A stretch of DNA of 64,000 nt, from positions 1-64,000 of the forward strand of contig JAAFJN010000019.1 of assembly GCA_013298845.1 (NCBI GenBank), read 5' to 3'. Every line of letters starts with the position of its first letter. The first letter of the stretch is position 1. The notes under the pieces are model-generated. The model saw only the letters and a list, made by a program, of their open reading frames with translations, ran no database searches and had not been told where the DNA came from. Of the stretch, positions 52,716 to 61,932 are shown piece after piece. A program made the position numbers and the translations under genes. The stretch is from Chitinophagales bacterium. GTDB lineage: Bacteria > Bacteroidota > Bacteroidia > Chitinophagales > Saprospiraceae.

Positions 52716-53285
52716 ATGATCAACGTTTTACGCCAGCACATCACGAACCGGCTCGGAGATGATATTCAGAACCTGGACCAGGTGCTTTTGGCATTTAAAC
52801 CCATAAAAGCCAAAAGAAACGAACACTTGTTACGGCAGGGTGATACTTGTAAATACGTTTATTTTATCGCAAAAGGTTGTTTGCAAGTGTACGTGTACGA
52901 CAATGACTTTAACGAAAGCACCCGCGATATTGTCACGGAGGACAACTGGTGTTCCGATTTGTTGAGTTTTGGCAGCGGCAACCCCTCCTCCGAAAACATC
53001 CGGGCGGTGGAGCCTTGCGAACTGTTTGCCGTCGACCGGGAAAACTTTCAAAAAATGACCGAAACCATTCCGCAATTTGACAAAGTGTACAAACAAATTC
53101 TGGAAGCCTCTTACGCCAATTCCGTTTACCGGATCAATACGCTGGTGTCGCTAACTGCCCTGGAACGCATCAAATGGTTAATGGAGTACCGGCCCACCCT
53201 GATGACGCGTTTGTCCAGCAAACTCATCGCCTCTTATTTGGGTATTCACAAAGACGTGTACAGCCGACTCAAGGCCAAACTCTAA
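52716..53285 (+). CDS. Crp/Fnr-family transcriptional regulator
   Basis: A 189-residue protein. The cyclic-nucleotide-binding-like domain (~20-130: KPIKAKRNEHLLRQGD, KYVYFIAKGCLQVYVYD) lacks the Arg-Ser pair that binds cAMP in E. coli Crp. The short C-terminal helix-turn-helix (~140-188; SLTALERIKWLMEYRPTLM, IASYLGIHKDVYSRLK) is of the reduced type common in Bacteroidota. It may respond to a small signal or to redox state. Probable targets include the DUF3179 gene and the following membrane gene. Confidence 0.82.
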   Translation: MINVLRQHITNRLGDDIQNLDQVLLAFKPIKAKRNEHLLRQGDTCKYVYFIAKGCLQVYVYDNDFNESTRDIVTEDNWCSDLLSFGSGNPSSENIRAVEPCELFAVDRENFQKMTETIPQFDKVYKQILEASYANSVYRINTLVSLTALERIKWLMEYRPTLMTRLSSKLIASYLGIHKDVYSRLKAKL

Positions 53286-53361
53286 AACGTAGACTTTTAT
53301 CATCGTTCACGGATGGAGATTGACGGAATTTTGCCCCGTCATTCACTAAACATTGTTGAAC

Positions 53362-53781
53362 ATGGATAAAATTTTAAACGCCGGGAAGTACATTTTTCCC
53401 CTTTCATTTTTATTGTACGTTGGCTTGCACCTCGGAAAACCCGAAGTAGGGGCCTCATTTGTGCCTGATTACATTCCGTTCCCGTATTTCTGGAATTACT
53501 TTACGTTGGTTTGTATCGTGCTGTTTATTGTCAGCGCGGTTATCGGGAAATACGACAAACTAGCCTATACTTTGATGGCGTTATACGTTATTTTAATGGG
53601 ACTGTTGGTGCATTTGCCCCGAGCAATGGGCAACGATATCGGCATTGACCCCATGACCGCCGATGCAGCCCGGGAGCAGGAACTCGAAATGGTTAATTTT
53701 TTCAGAAATATAATGGTAACGGGTGCTTTGTTGGCTTTCGCCAAATACGTGGCCAAAGACCAGCGGATGATTGGAGGTTAA
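53362..53781 (+). CDS. Four-helix membrane protein
   Basis: A 139-residue hydrophobic protein starting at the ATG at 53362 rather than an upstream TTG. It has four membrane helices and a conserved-looking LPRAMGNDIGIDPMTADAAREQEL loop. It matches the DoxX-like size and helix count, but the fit is weak. It ends just before the 102-base palindromic element and is convergent with the minus membrane gene. Confidence 0.6.
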   Translation: MDKILNAGKYIFPLSFLLYVGLHLGKPEVGASFVPDYIPFPYFWNYFTLVCIVLFIVSAVIGKYDKLAYTLMALYVILMGLLVHLPRAMGNDIGIDPMTADAAREQELEMVNFFRNIMVTGALLAFAKYVAKDQRMIGG

Positions 53782-53883
53782 GTACAGCCGAACCCCGTTC
53801 GGCTACGATTGAGCACATAATTTCCGAAGAAGTAATTACCGTGATGCCCTCCGTAGCGTGAGCCGAACGGGGTTCGGCTGTAC
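53782..53883. repeat. 102-base palindromic element between convergent genes
   Basis: Perfect 23-base inverted repeats end the element (53782-53804 and 53861-53883). Each arm contains a smaller hairpin, AGCCGAAC-CCC-GTTCGGCT on the left and AGCCGAAC-GGG-GTTCGGCT on the right. It exactly fills the space between the two converging stop codons and could terminate both transcripts. Confidence 0.8.
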
Positions 53884-54327
53884 CTACTCCGTACTTCTTT
53901 TGGAGTCCAATTCCTCAAATTCGGCGTATTCGGTGTCTTTGGAGGCATTTACCTGCGAAGGGTCAAAGGAACCAAATCCCCAGGTTGTACCAAAACTTTG
54001 TTGCATTTTGGTGATTTGGTTCATGCCCAAAGCACCCAATACCCAACCCATTGAGATAAACGGCAACAATAAAGCCGCCACAATAACGGATAATATGCCC
54101 CGGATGGGATTGCGAACAATCATCCCCCAATACCGTTGGAGCGAACCCGTCACCACACGCCAGTTGATGAGCAACGCCAGCAGAATAAAAACCGGGGTGG
54201 CGTACCATAATTTGAAGTATAACCAATTGAGGAAAAAAAACAGCCCCACCATCACCAAGCCGGTGATGATAAGACAACCAAGGCCATTCGTTGGGCTAGA
54301 GGGTTTATTACCTGAAACGTGAAGCAT
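53884..54327 (-). CDS. Membrane protein of unknown function
   Basis: A 147-residue protein with three to four hydrophobic segments (LIITGLVMVGLFFF, TPVFILLALLI, GILSVIVAALLLPF) and an acidic C-terminus (AEFEELDSK). No family is recognised. It is the last gene of the minus operon, 6 bases after the EVE gene. Confidence 0.55.
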   Translation of the reverse strand: MLHVSGNKPSSPTNGLGCLIITGLVMVGLFFFLNWLYFKLWYATPVFILLALLINWRVVTGSLQRYWGMIVRNPIRGILSVIVAALLLPFISMGWVLGALGMNQITKMQQSFGTTWGFGSFDPSQVNASKDTEYAEFEELDSKRSTE

Positions 54328-54333
54328 ATTGCA

Positions 54334-54747
54334 CTAAATGGTTGTTTTGCAAAGGTCTAAAATAATAAAAAATTCGTCGGAACTAACGGGCATTACCGAA
54401 AGCCGCGGGTTGCGCACCAACCCCAGTTGATCCAACATGGGATGTTGTTTAATGGTCGCGAGGGTTAAAGGCTCCTGAACGGCCTTGTAGGGTTGCAATT
54501 CTACCACCGACCAGTCGCCTTTTTCGGCGGTTGGGTCCGGGTAATACTCTTTGGATACTTTTGCAATTCCCACCACGGCCAACCCTTCGTTGCTGTGGTA
54601 AAACAGGCATAAATCGCCTTCTTTCATCGCCCTAAGGTTGTTGCGGGCCTGGTAATTCCGAACGCCATCCCAACGGGTAACTCCGTCGCGCACCAGATCA
54701 TCGTAACTAAACACAAATGGCTCAGACTTTACTAACCAATAATTCAT
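54334..54747 (-). CDS. EVE-domain protein
   Basis: A 137-residue protein consisting of a single EVE domain (relative of the YTH and PUA folds). The characteristic start MNYWLVKSEP, the GVTRWDGVRNYQARNNLRAM segment, and LCLFYHSN are present. EVE domains bind modified bases in DNA or RNA, and stand-alone bacterial members are linked to modified cytosine. It overlaps the OmpA-like gene by four bases and lies 6 bases before the last gene of the operon. Confidence 0.87.
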   Translation of the reverse strand: MNYWLVKSEPFVFSYDDLVRDGVTRWDGVRNYQARNNLRAMKEGDLCLFYHSNEGLAVVGIAKVSKEYYPDPTAEKGDWSVVELQPYKAVQEPLTLATIKQHPMLDQLGLVRNPRLSVMPVSSDEFFIILDLCKTTI

Positions 54748-55442
54748 TGTTGTTGTTGTTTGTATTTCATCATTACCCGATTATTCCACTGTTGGTTTTG
54801 CGGCAACTCCTTACCCTGGGCGTCGCGGTTGGGGTACCACGGCTCCGATTCGCCGTACGATTCCACAAACAACCTGATTGCATTAACGCCTTTATTGATA
54901 AAATAGTTGCGCACCGCGCGGGCACGTTGACTGGATAATTCCATGTTGTCTTCGGCGGCACCTTTATTATCGGTAAAACCCATAATAATCAATTCTTTTT
55001 TCGCGTCGGATTTTAGTTCGGCGTATACTTTATCCAGTATTTTACGGTCTCGCTCGTCAAAAACAGATTTTGCATCGTCAAAAAAAACAATGTAAATAGG
55101 ACCGGGCAACTCATCGGGGGCTTGCGCAAAACCCGAAGTATAGCCGCAATTGCGCTCCGACAAGGCTTCTTCCACGGCCATATCAATAATGACGGGACGC
55201 GGAAAACCACGGTCAATCAATTGTTCCTGAATGGATTCGGCCTCCTGGCGGGTGTAATAGTACCCGATAAAATATTGCCACAAGCCACCGGCGGTGTGGT
55301 TGACCGTAACCCCTTCGATGCCCCGGTCAACAAATTCACTGGCGGGAACCGAATCGGCGTAGGCCGCAATTTGAATTTTAAAATCCTGAGCCGATACGGT
55401 AAAAACGAATACCAAAAACAGACCCGAAAAAAAACATTTCAT
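54744..55442 (-). CDS. OmpA-family protein with SPOR-like N-terminal half
   Basis: A 232-residue secreted protein (signal MKCFFSGLFLVFVFTVSAQ). Residues ~22-90 resemble a SPOR-type peptidoglycan-binding fold (FKIQIAAYADSVP, YYYTRQEAESIQEQL), and ~110-228 are an OmpA C-terminal domain (IMGFTDNKG, LSSQRARAVRNYFINKGV). Both halves would bind the cell wall. It sits 12 bases after DUF4292 and overlaps the EVE gene start by four bases, as part of a five-gene minus operon. Confidence 0.8.
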   Translation of the reverse strand: MKCFFSGLFLVFVFTVSAQDFKIQIAAYADSVPASEFVDRGIEGVTVNHTAGGLWQYFIGYYYTRQEAESIQEQLIDRGFPRPVIIDMAVEEALSERNCGYTSGFAQAPDELPGPIYIVFFDDAKSVFDERDRKILDKVYAELKSDAKKELIIMGFTDNKGAAEDNMELSSQRARAVRNYFINKGVNAIRLFVESYGESEPWYPNRDAQGKELPQNQQWNNRVMMKYKQQQQ

Positions 55443-55454
55443 GGGGCAAATGTA

Positions 55455-56264
55455 TTAATTTTTAGAGTAGTGATCGGGGATTTCAAATTTATACGACGGT
55501 TTGGTATTTACCTGTACGTCGTCCATTTCAATGTCTACCCCCATCCGCCCCTGCTCGGGACTAACGGCATTGACGCGGCGGTGCAGCGAAAACATACCGG
55601 TCATTTGCGGCACTTTTTGGTGGCGATCAAAATCGAGGCGCACCGTGGTATTGTCCGCTTTTTTGACAAAAGTTTCTCCTTTTAACAAAAAAGAACCTTC
55701 TTCAATGCGGTATTCACCCGAAAAAACACCCATATTGGTGACCAAACGGTGTAATTCCTGGTTAATATCGCTTTTGGTATCGCCCGATTTAAACGGAATG
55801 GCGGGTAAACCCAACAAGGTATTTTGCAACAATTGAAAAACATCACCTTCGGGCAAGGCAAACTGTCGGCGCAGGGTTTCCAAACCATCGGCCTGGTATG
55901 ACTTTTCGAGGCGATTGAGCACAAACACCGAATCTTTGGTCACCAGAACGCGCAGGGCTTCCAAACCAAATTTTTTGGCGTTCATCCAAATGATGCTGTC
56001 GCGAATCCAAATGATATTGGCGCTGGCCGAAATAGCCATGCCGTCACCTTCGCTAAAAACCTTGGCGCGGGCGGTGATGGATTGTACCTCCTGCATTTCG
56101 TTTTGGCGATTTTGCAGTTTTTTTTGCAAAAAATCCACCGAACGCACTTCGGTTGCGGGTCTTGGCGGACCGTCGGCGGCGGATTTGCCGGAACAACCTT
56201 TTTGGTAAGCGGCGGTGGTGGCCAACCAAAGTACGGTGGCTACTAAGTATACGGTGTGTTTCAT
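55455..56264 (-). CDS. DUF4292 lipoprotein
   Basis: A 269-residue protein with a lipoprotein-like signal (LATTAAYQKGC). The mature part is the LolA/LolB-like DUF4292 fold common in Bacteroidota, with the ITARAKVFSEGDGMAISASANIIW region, RDSIIWMNAKKFGLEALRV and an LL..LLGLPA pattern. Such proteins are thought to carry lipids or lipoproteins through the periplasm. It begins 1 base after the TsaC-like gene's stop. Confidence 0.82.
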   Translation of the reverse strand: MKHTVYLVATVLWLATTAAYQKGCSGKSAADGPPRPATEVRSVDFLQKKLQNRQNEMQEVQSITARAKVFSEGDGMAISASANIIWIRDSIIWMNAKKFGLEALRVLVTKDSVFVLNRLEKSYQADGLETLRRQFALPEGDVFQLLQNTLLGLPAIPFKSGDTKSDINQELHRLVTNMGVFSGEYRIEEGSFLLKGETFVKKADNTTVRLDFDRHQKVPQMTGMFSLHRRVNAVSPEQGRMGVDIEMDDVQVNTKPSYKFEIPDHYSKN

Positions 56265-56265
56265 T

Positions 56266-56838
56266 TTATTCCCGGATAAATTCTAATTCCTGAAATTGAT
56301 CCAACCGAGCCAACGGTGAAGGCTCATTTGTACGTTTATCATCTTGCCGGTGTTTTACCACGTAATCGGCGCTGCCCAAAATACTGCTGCTTACGCCGCC
56401 AAAATTAGCCGGATGGGGCGCACCGTGCATGGCGGCAATGGTAGAAACGATGGGGCCACCGGCAATGTCAATTAAGGTAGCGCAAAATTCGTCGTTGGTA
56501 AAGCGAATGGCCACGGTACCATCTTCGGCGCAAACATTTTGGGACAACCCGCCTTTGAGTGTGTACACCAAAGTAAAGGGTCGGTGGTGCAGTGCCAGCA
56601 GCGTTTCAATGCGGGGTGGTATCTCCTCGACGAGGCTTTTGAGCATGTCAATACTGTTGACCAGTACCACAAGTCCTTCGGTGTCGGGGATGTTTTTAAT
56701 GGATCTAATGGCCTGAACGGCGGCAGAGTTGGTGGCATCACAACCCAAAGCCCAAACGGTATCCGTGGGATAACAAATGATTTTACCCGCCTTTATCATG
56801 GCTCCAATCTCATTTATGTCGTCTCTTAGCAAGAACAT
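56266..56838 (-). CDS. TsaC/YrdC-like threonylcarbamoyl-AMP synthase
   Basis: The ATG at 56838 (MFLLRDDINEIG) is used; an in-frame ATG at 56940 would add 34 residues without family resemblance. The 190-residue protein has the YrdC fold: PTDTVWALGCDATN, SIKNIPDTEGLVVLV and TVAIRFTNDEFC, IVSTIAA. It makes the threonylcarbamoyl adenylate used for t6A modification of ANN-decoding tRNAs. Start of a five-gene minus operon (TsaC-like, DUF4292, OmpA-like, EVE, membrane protein). The plus-strand CAAATTTA at 56842-56849 reads TAAATTTG and is a possible -7 element, though very close to the start. Confidence 0.85.
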   Translation of the reverse strand: MFLLRDDINEIGAMIKAGKIICYPTDTVWALGCDATNSAAVQAIRSIKNIPDTEGLVVLVNSIDMLKSLVEEIPPRIETLLALHHRPFTLVYTLKGGLSQNVCAEDGTVAIRFTNDEFCATLIDIAGGPIVSTIAAMHGAPHPANFGGVSSSILGSADYVVKHRQDDKRTNEPSPLARLDQFQELEFIRE

Positions 56839-57013
56839 TTCCAAATTTATTTTATTAGTACAACAGAATTGATGTATTTTTGAACGGCAAAAGTCCAACT
56901 TTTTTTCGATTACATCAAAATTTAGCCAATTTAGGTGCAAAATTTGACATTTTTATGCTTAATCCATCCATGAATAATAGCAAACAGCATTCCTGCTCAA
57001 ACCATAATCTATT

Positions 57014-59293
57014 ATGCTACACAAAAACACAATAACAACCTGCGGAATAATCACAGTATTGTTCTTCTGCCTTTGCTCTTTATCTCTTTCCGCCCGGCAC
57101 ATTATCGGGGGCGAGGTAACGTATGAATGTTTGGGCGTATCTACGGTGGACCCAACGGCCAATACCTATTTTGTCACCATGAAGATTTTTCGCGATTGTG
57201 ACCCTACTACCGGGGGCGCCTTCTTCGATGATCCAGCCATTATTGGTATTTATCGCGGCTCCATCAACGATAATTATCTGGAACAAACGTTATTTGTCAA
57301 CGTATTATCCATCACCAATATCATCCCCGACACGCCCCAGTGTATTCAAAACGTACCTTACGCGTGCGTGGAAGAAGGTATTTACACCTTTACCATTGAC
57401 CTGCCACGGCTTACCAACGAAAGTTATTACATTATCTATCAACGATGTTGCCGAAATAACAGCATTATTAACATTTATAACCCCGAAGACATTGGGGCTA
57501 CTTATTACGTTGAACTGACCCCGGTGGCGCAGGCCGCCTGCAACAACACCCCGGTGTACAACGAATTTCCGCCCATTATTATTTGTAAAGGTGTCCCACT
57601 GGTGTTTGACCATTCGGCCATTGACATGGATGGCGATCAACTGGTGTACAGTTTTTGTGCCCCTGAAAACGGCGGCGGCATGGGTTTTAGCGGCGACCCC
57701 TGCGAAGAGATTGTGCCCAACCCGCCCTGCGGTCCGCCATTTATCCCGGTGCCGTTTATTCAGCCCCAGTATTCGCCGGGAAACCCGATGGGTGGCAACC
57801 CCCAAATTACAATTAACCCGGTAACGGGGGTTATTGAGGGCACGCCCGACAAAGTGGGTCGTTTTGTGGTGGGTGTTTGTGTGGATGAATACCGCAACGG
57901 CGTCAAATTTTCCACGGTTAAACGCGATTTTCAGTTCAATGTAACCGATTGTGACCCTACGGTTTTGGCCCAAATTGACGGTGGCGATACCTTGTTTTTT
58001 TCACAGGGCGCTTATTACCTGAGTACCTGCGGCGGTAAAGAATTATACATCGAAAATAAAAGTATCGACATCAACTATATCGAGACGTTCGAGTGGCGGT
58101 TTAATTTGTTGGGAACACCTTATTTTAACAACTCGGACTGGAGTCCAACCATTAATTTCCCCGAATCGGGGCGGTATTTGGGTCAATTGTTGCTTAACCC
58201 CGACGCGGGAATTTGTTCCGATACGGCCAATATTATCGTGGATATTTACCCCGAAGTATTCGCCAATTTTTCGTTTGTGTACGATACCTGCGTGGCCGGG
58301 CCGGTGTCTTTCACCGATTTAAGCCTTTCCGAAACGGGTATTGAAACGTGGCAATGGCAGTTTGGGGTGGCCAATGGTATTGCCTCAGCGCAAAACCCGG
58401 AGTTTACCTACGGCATTCCCGGTGAATTTCCGGTTCGGTTAAAAGTAATTGATAAAAACCTCTGCGAAGACGTTATTAATAAAACCATCACGTATTACCC
58501 CGCTCCGCCGTACGTTATTATTCAACCCAACAAATACGACGGTTGCATTCCGGCCGATATGCTATTCACCAACCTGTCCAGCCCCATTGACAGCACTTAC
58601 GATATAAAATGGTATTTTGGTGATGGTACCGAATCGGAAGGGATTATCAGTCCCAGCCATACGTACAACGAAGCGGGAGTATTTGACGTAAAAGTGGAAA
58701 TTACGTCGCCGTTGGGTTGTTTTGTTTCTGACTCATTTCCCAGTTTGATCAAAACCTACGAGCCGCCGGTGGCCAATTTTTCGTTTACGCCCGAATCACC
58801 CGATGTACTGAACCCCACCGTTAATTTCACCGATTTATCCACCGATGCCGAACGTTGGTTTTGGAAATTTGACCGTTTCACGACCACCAACCAACAAAAC
58901 CCGACGTTTGTATTCCCCGACACGGGCCTCATGCGGATTTTATTGGTGGTTACCCACCCGGAGGGCTGCAAAGATTCGATGGTGCAATTTATTGACGTTA
59001 AACCCGTTATCACCTGGTTCATGCCCAATGCCTTTACGCCCAACGGCGACGGTGTCAACGACGGATTTTTTGGAAAAGGACTAATGCGCGGTGCCACTAA
59101 CTTTAACATGAGCATCTGGAATCGTTGGGGAGAGCAGGTTTTTGAAACCAATGACCCCACTGAAGAATGGACGGGGCGTGCGCAACAAACAGGCGGCATG
59201 TCACCCGCCGGTGTGTATGTATATATGGTGTCGTTTATGGGGCCACGGGGCGAAAAATTTGAATACAAAGGATACGCCACGTTGGTACGATAG
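57014..59293 (+). CDS. Large PKD-domain surface protein with T9SS type B tag, first tandem copy
   Basis: A 759-residue secreted protein (signal MLHKNTIT..LSLSA). The first ~320 residues form a domain shared with many Bacteroidota surface proteins (HIIGGEVTYECLG, FRDCDPTTGGAFFD, CCRNNSIINIYNPE, PQITINPVTGVI), then about three PKD/Ig-like domains (~410-660: W.FG..NG, P+FTY, VRL) and a type B sorting domain (~665-759) with MPNAFTPNGDGVNDGFFGKG, WNRWGEQVFE and SPAGVYVYMV. It is probably exported to the cell surface. The next gene encodes a closely related protein, so the pair is a tandem duplication. Confidence 0.88.
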   Translation: MLHKNTITTCGIITVLFFCLCSLSLSARHIIGGEVTYECLGVSTVDPTANTYFVTMKIFRDCDPTTGGAFFDDPAIIGIYRGSINDNYLEQTLFVNVLSITNIIPDTPQCIQNVPYACVEEGIYTFTIDLPRLTNESYYIIYQRCCRNNSIINIYNPEDIGATYYVELTPVAQAACNNTPVYNEFPPIIICKGVPLVFDHSAIDMDGDQLVYSFCAPENGGGMGFSGDPCEEIVPNPPCGPPFIPVPFIQPQYSPGNPMGGNPQITINPVTGVIEGTPDKVGRFVVGVCVDEYRNGVKFSTVKRDFQFNVTDCDPTVLAQIDGGDTLFFSQGAYYLSTCGGKELYIENKSIDINYIETFEWRFNLLGTPYFNNSDWSPTINFPESGRYLGQLLLNPDAGICSDTANIIVDIYPEVFANFSFVYDTCVAGPVSFTDLSLSETGIETWQWQFGVANGIASAQNPEFTYGIPGEFPVRLKVIDKNLCEDVINKTITYYPAPPYVIIQPNKYDGCIPADMLFTNLSSPIDSTYDIKWYFGDGTESEGIISPSHTYNEAGVFDVKVEITSPLGCFVSDSFPSLIKTYEPPVANFSFTPESPDVLNPTVNFTDLSTDAERWFWKFDRFTTTNQQNPTFVFPDTGLMRILLVVTHPEGCKDSMVQFIDVKPVITWFMPNAFTPNGDGVNDGFFGKGLMRGATNFNMSIWNRWGEQVFETNDPTEEWTGRAQQTGGMSPAGVYVYMVSFMGPRGEKFEYKGYATLVR

Positions 59294-59367
59294 CGATTTT
59301 GACCTGAATTTTACGAGCGACGGGCAGCCATCTGCTACCGACAGCCGTCATTTTATTTTGAATAACT

Positions 59368-59375
59368 TACATTTG
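59368..59375 (+). promoter_or_regulatory. -7 promoter element TACATTTG of the second PKD gene
   Basis: A perfect TAnnTTTG match 59 bases upstream of the ATG at 59435. It suggests the second copy is expressed separately from the first. Confidence 0.45.
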
Positions 59376-59434
59376 CCCGTTCAACGCAACATAACGAGCC
59401 TGATTTTGTTTGGGCATCAATTAAGACTTGACCA

Positions 59435-61699
59435 ATGATAAAATATTTGCGAATCACTCTTTTCCTCATAACGGGCCTCATTGCGCCCCATATCTCCTTT
59501 GCCAAACACATTATTGGCGGCGAAGTCACGTATGAATGCCTGGGTCCGGCCTCCGGTGGCCAAAACTACCGCATTACCATGCGCATTTACCGCGACTGTG
59601 ACCCAACCACCGGTGGTGCTGATTTTGATAACCCGGCGTATTTTTCCATTTATCGGGGTACCGAAAACAACAATAGCCGTTTTAGTACCTTGCAGGTGCC
59701 ATATCAGGGCGATTTCCGAATTATTCCCGACACCCCGGCTTGTATCAAAAACGTACCTTTTGTTTGCGTGGAACAGGCCACGTACGTTTTTGAGGTGGTG
59801 TTACCCGTATCCGCAAGCGACAGTTATTTTATCGTGTACCAGCGTTGCTGCCGCAACAACAGTATCGTAAATATCTACGATCCCGAGTCTGTGGGGGCTA
59901 CTTACGCCGTCGAAATTACGCCGAATGCGCAGACATTTTGCAATGATTCGCCCACTTTTTCGGAATTTCCGCCCATTATCATCTGTAAAGATGCGCCCCT
60001 GATTTTCGATCACTCCGCCACCGATGTCAACGGTGATCAACTTGTATATTCGTTTTGTGCCCCCGAAGTAGGCGGTGGCCCAATCCTGACCAACCCGGGT
60101 TATACGGAATGCGAAGGTGCGCAGCCACAACCGCCCTGCGCGCCCCCGTTCGCCCCCGTTCCGTTTATTCAACCCCAATATTCGCCGGGCAATCCGATGG
60201 GCGGCAACCCACAAATTACCATTAACCCCGTTACCGGTGTCATTACCGGGATTCCCAATAAAGTAGGTCGTTTTGTGGTGGGTGTATGCGTGGATGAATA
60301 CAAAGCCGGGGTTAAATTATCCACAATCAAACGCGATTTTCAGTTTAATGTAACCGATTGTGATCCTTCGGTACTCGCCCTCATTGACGGTGGTGATTCA
60401 CTCGTTTACACCCAAACCGGGTACTACATGAGTTCGTGCGGGCAGCAAAACTTATTTATCCAAAACAACAGCGTTGACCAGCAATTTATCACGGAATTTG
60501 AATGGCGGTTCAACCTGAATGGCACGCCTTACGTGAACAACAGCGATTGGAGTCCAACGATCCAATTCCCCGAACCAGATCGTTATTTGGGGCAATTATT
60601 GCTGAATCCCGGCAAAGAATGCGCCGATACCGCCAATATCATCGTGGATATTTTTCCCGGTGTAAACGCCGATTTCTCTTACGAATATGATACCTGCGTG
60701 GCGGGTCCGGTGGCATTTACCAATTTAACCCAAGCCGAAATCCCCATTAAAAGTTACGCCTGGAGTTTTGGGGTGCCCAATGGCACTTCGGACGAAGAAA
60801 ATCCCGAATATACTTATCTGATTCCGGGCGAACACCCCGTGCGATTGATCGCCACGGATTCTAACAATTGCCGGGACGTTATTGTAAAACCCATTCAATA
60901 TTTACCGGCACCGCAGTTTATCATCATACAGCCCAGTAGTTTTATCGGATGTTCACCGGGAATCATCACGTTTAATAACTTATCGGTCCCGATTGATTCG
61001 ACGTATAATATTGTGTGGCACTTTGGCACCGGAGACTCCATTGTAAACGTGATTAGTCCCACGTATACCTACATTGAACCGGGATTATACACGGTGAGCG
61101 TTGCCATTACTTCGCCCATTGGGTGTTTTGCATCCGACACATTTACGAACTTGATTCGGGTGGTCCCTTCCCCGACGGCGGACTTTTCGTACAACCCCGA
61201 AAAAGTGAGCAATATTGCCCCCACTGTTACCTTCACCGATAACTCGAAGGATGCCGACCGCTGGTTTTGGCAATTTGACCGCTTTGGTACGTCCAATCAA
61301 ATCAACCCGGTCTTTACCTTCCCCGATACCGGCCTGATGCGGGTATTATTGGTGGTAACGCACCCGGAAGGTTGTAAAGACACCCTCGTTAAATTCATTG
61401 ACGTTGTCCCGGAAATTACCTGGTTTATGCCCAATGCTTTTACGCCCAACGGCGACGGGGTCAACGACGGATTTTTAGGCAAAGGTTTTTTGGAGGGTAT
61501 GCAAAACTTCAACATGACGATTTGGAACCGTTGGGGCGAACTGGTATTTGAAACCAGCAACCCATCGGAGTCCTGGAGCGGCCGCGCCCAACAAAATGGC
61601 GGCATGTCGCCCGCTGGCGTGTACGTCTATATGGTCAGTTTTACCGGCCCACGAGGACAAAAATTTGAGTATCGGGGGTACGCAACGCTGGTACGGTAG
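59435..61699 (+). CDS. Large PKD-domain surface protein with T9SS type B tag, second tandem copy
   Basis: A 754-residue secreted protein (signal MIKYLRITL..HISFA) matching the upstream one over its full length: HIIGGEVTYECLG, CCRNNSIVNIYDPE, PPIIICK, NPQITINPVTGVI, GRFVVGVCVDEYKAGVKLS, and the same type B sorting domain. The N-terminal domain has small insertions relative to copy one (for example around residue 225). Surface localisation through the type IX system is expected. The two genes are separated by 141 bases with their own promoter for this copy. The stop is followed directly by a heptamer repeat array. Confidence 0.88.
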   Translation: MIKYLRITLFLITGLIAPHISFAKHIIGGEVTYECLGPASGGQNYRITMRIYRDCDPTTGGADFDNPAYFSIYRGTENNNSRFSTLQVPYQGDFRIIPDTPACIKNVPFVCVEQATYVFEVVLPVSASDSYFIVYQRCCRNNSIVNIYDPESVGATYAVEITPNAQTFCNDSPTFSEFPPIIICKDAPLIFDHSATDVNGDQLVYSFCAPEVGGGPILTNPGYTECEGAQPQPPCAPPFAPVPFIQPQYSPGNPMGGNPQITINPVTGVITGIPNKVGRFVVGVCVDEYKAGVKLSTIKRDFQFNVTDCDPSVLALIDGGDSLVYTQTGYYMSSCGQQNLFIQNNSVDQQFITEFEWRFNLNGTPYVNNSDWSPTIQFPEPDRYLGQLLLNPGKECADTANIIVDIFPGVNADFSYEYDTCVAGPVAFTNLTQAEIPIKSYAWSFGVPNGTSDEENPEYTYLIPGEHPVRLIATDSNNCRDVIVKPIQYLPAPQFIIIQPSSFIGCSPGIITFNNLSVPIDSTYNIVWHFGTGDSIVNVISPTYTYIEPGLYTVSVAITSPIGCFASDTFTNLIRVVPSPTADFSYNPEKVSNIAPTVTFTDNSKDADRWFWQFDRFGTSNQINPVFTFPDTGLMRVLLVVTHPEGCKDTLVKFIDVVPEITWFMPNAFTPNGDGVNDGFLGKGFLEGMQNFNMTIWNRWGELVFETSNPSESWSGRAQQNGGMSPAGVYVYMVSFTGPRGQKFEYRGYATLVR

Positions 61700-61702
61700 T
61701 TA

Positions 61703-61779
61703 GTGAAGAGTGAAGAGTGAAGAGTGAAAAGTGAAAAGTGAAGAGTGAAGAGTGAAGAGTGAAGAGTGAAGAGTGAAGA
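61703..61779 (+). repeat. Heptamer satellite, left array
   Basis: Eleven copies of a 7-base unit GTGAA(G/A)A begin five bases after the TAG stop of the second PKD gene. The variants are nine GTGAAGA and two GTGAAAA. It has an inverted partner at 61884-61932. Confidence 0.9.
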
Positions 61780-61883
61780 GTGGAATTTTTTTAAAAAAAT
61801 TGAAAATAAACACTTTACGCTTAGAATTTCTTAGTTTACTTACTCCCTTAGTTTTGAAAATGAGTACGCTACGACGGGCAAAC

Positions 61884-61932
61884 TTTTCACTCTTCACTTT
61901 TCACTCTTCACTCTTCACTTTTCACTTTTCAC
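61884..61932 (-). repeat. Heptamer satellite, right array (inverted)
   Basis: Seven units of T(C/T)TTCAC, the reverse complement of the left array, ending at the TAG stop codon of xylA. The left and right arrays can pair over tens of bases across a ~104-base centre (61780-61883), giving a very long hairpin between the converging genes. No gene is seen in the centre. Confidence 0.9.

Noticed and set aside
61703-61932. Possible CRISPR array at the heptamer repeats
   Set aside because: The units are 7 bases, directly adjacent and without spacers; no cas genes are in the window.
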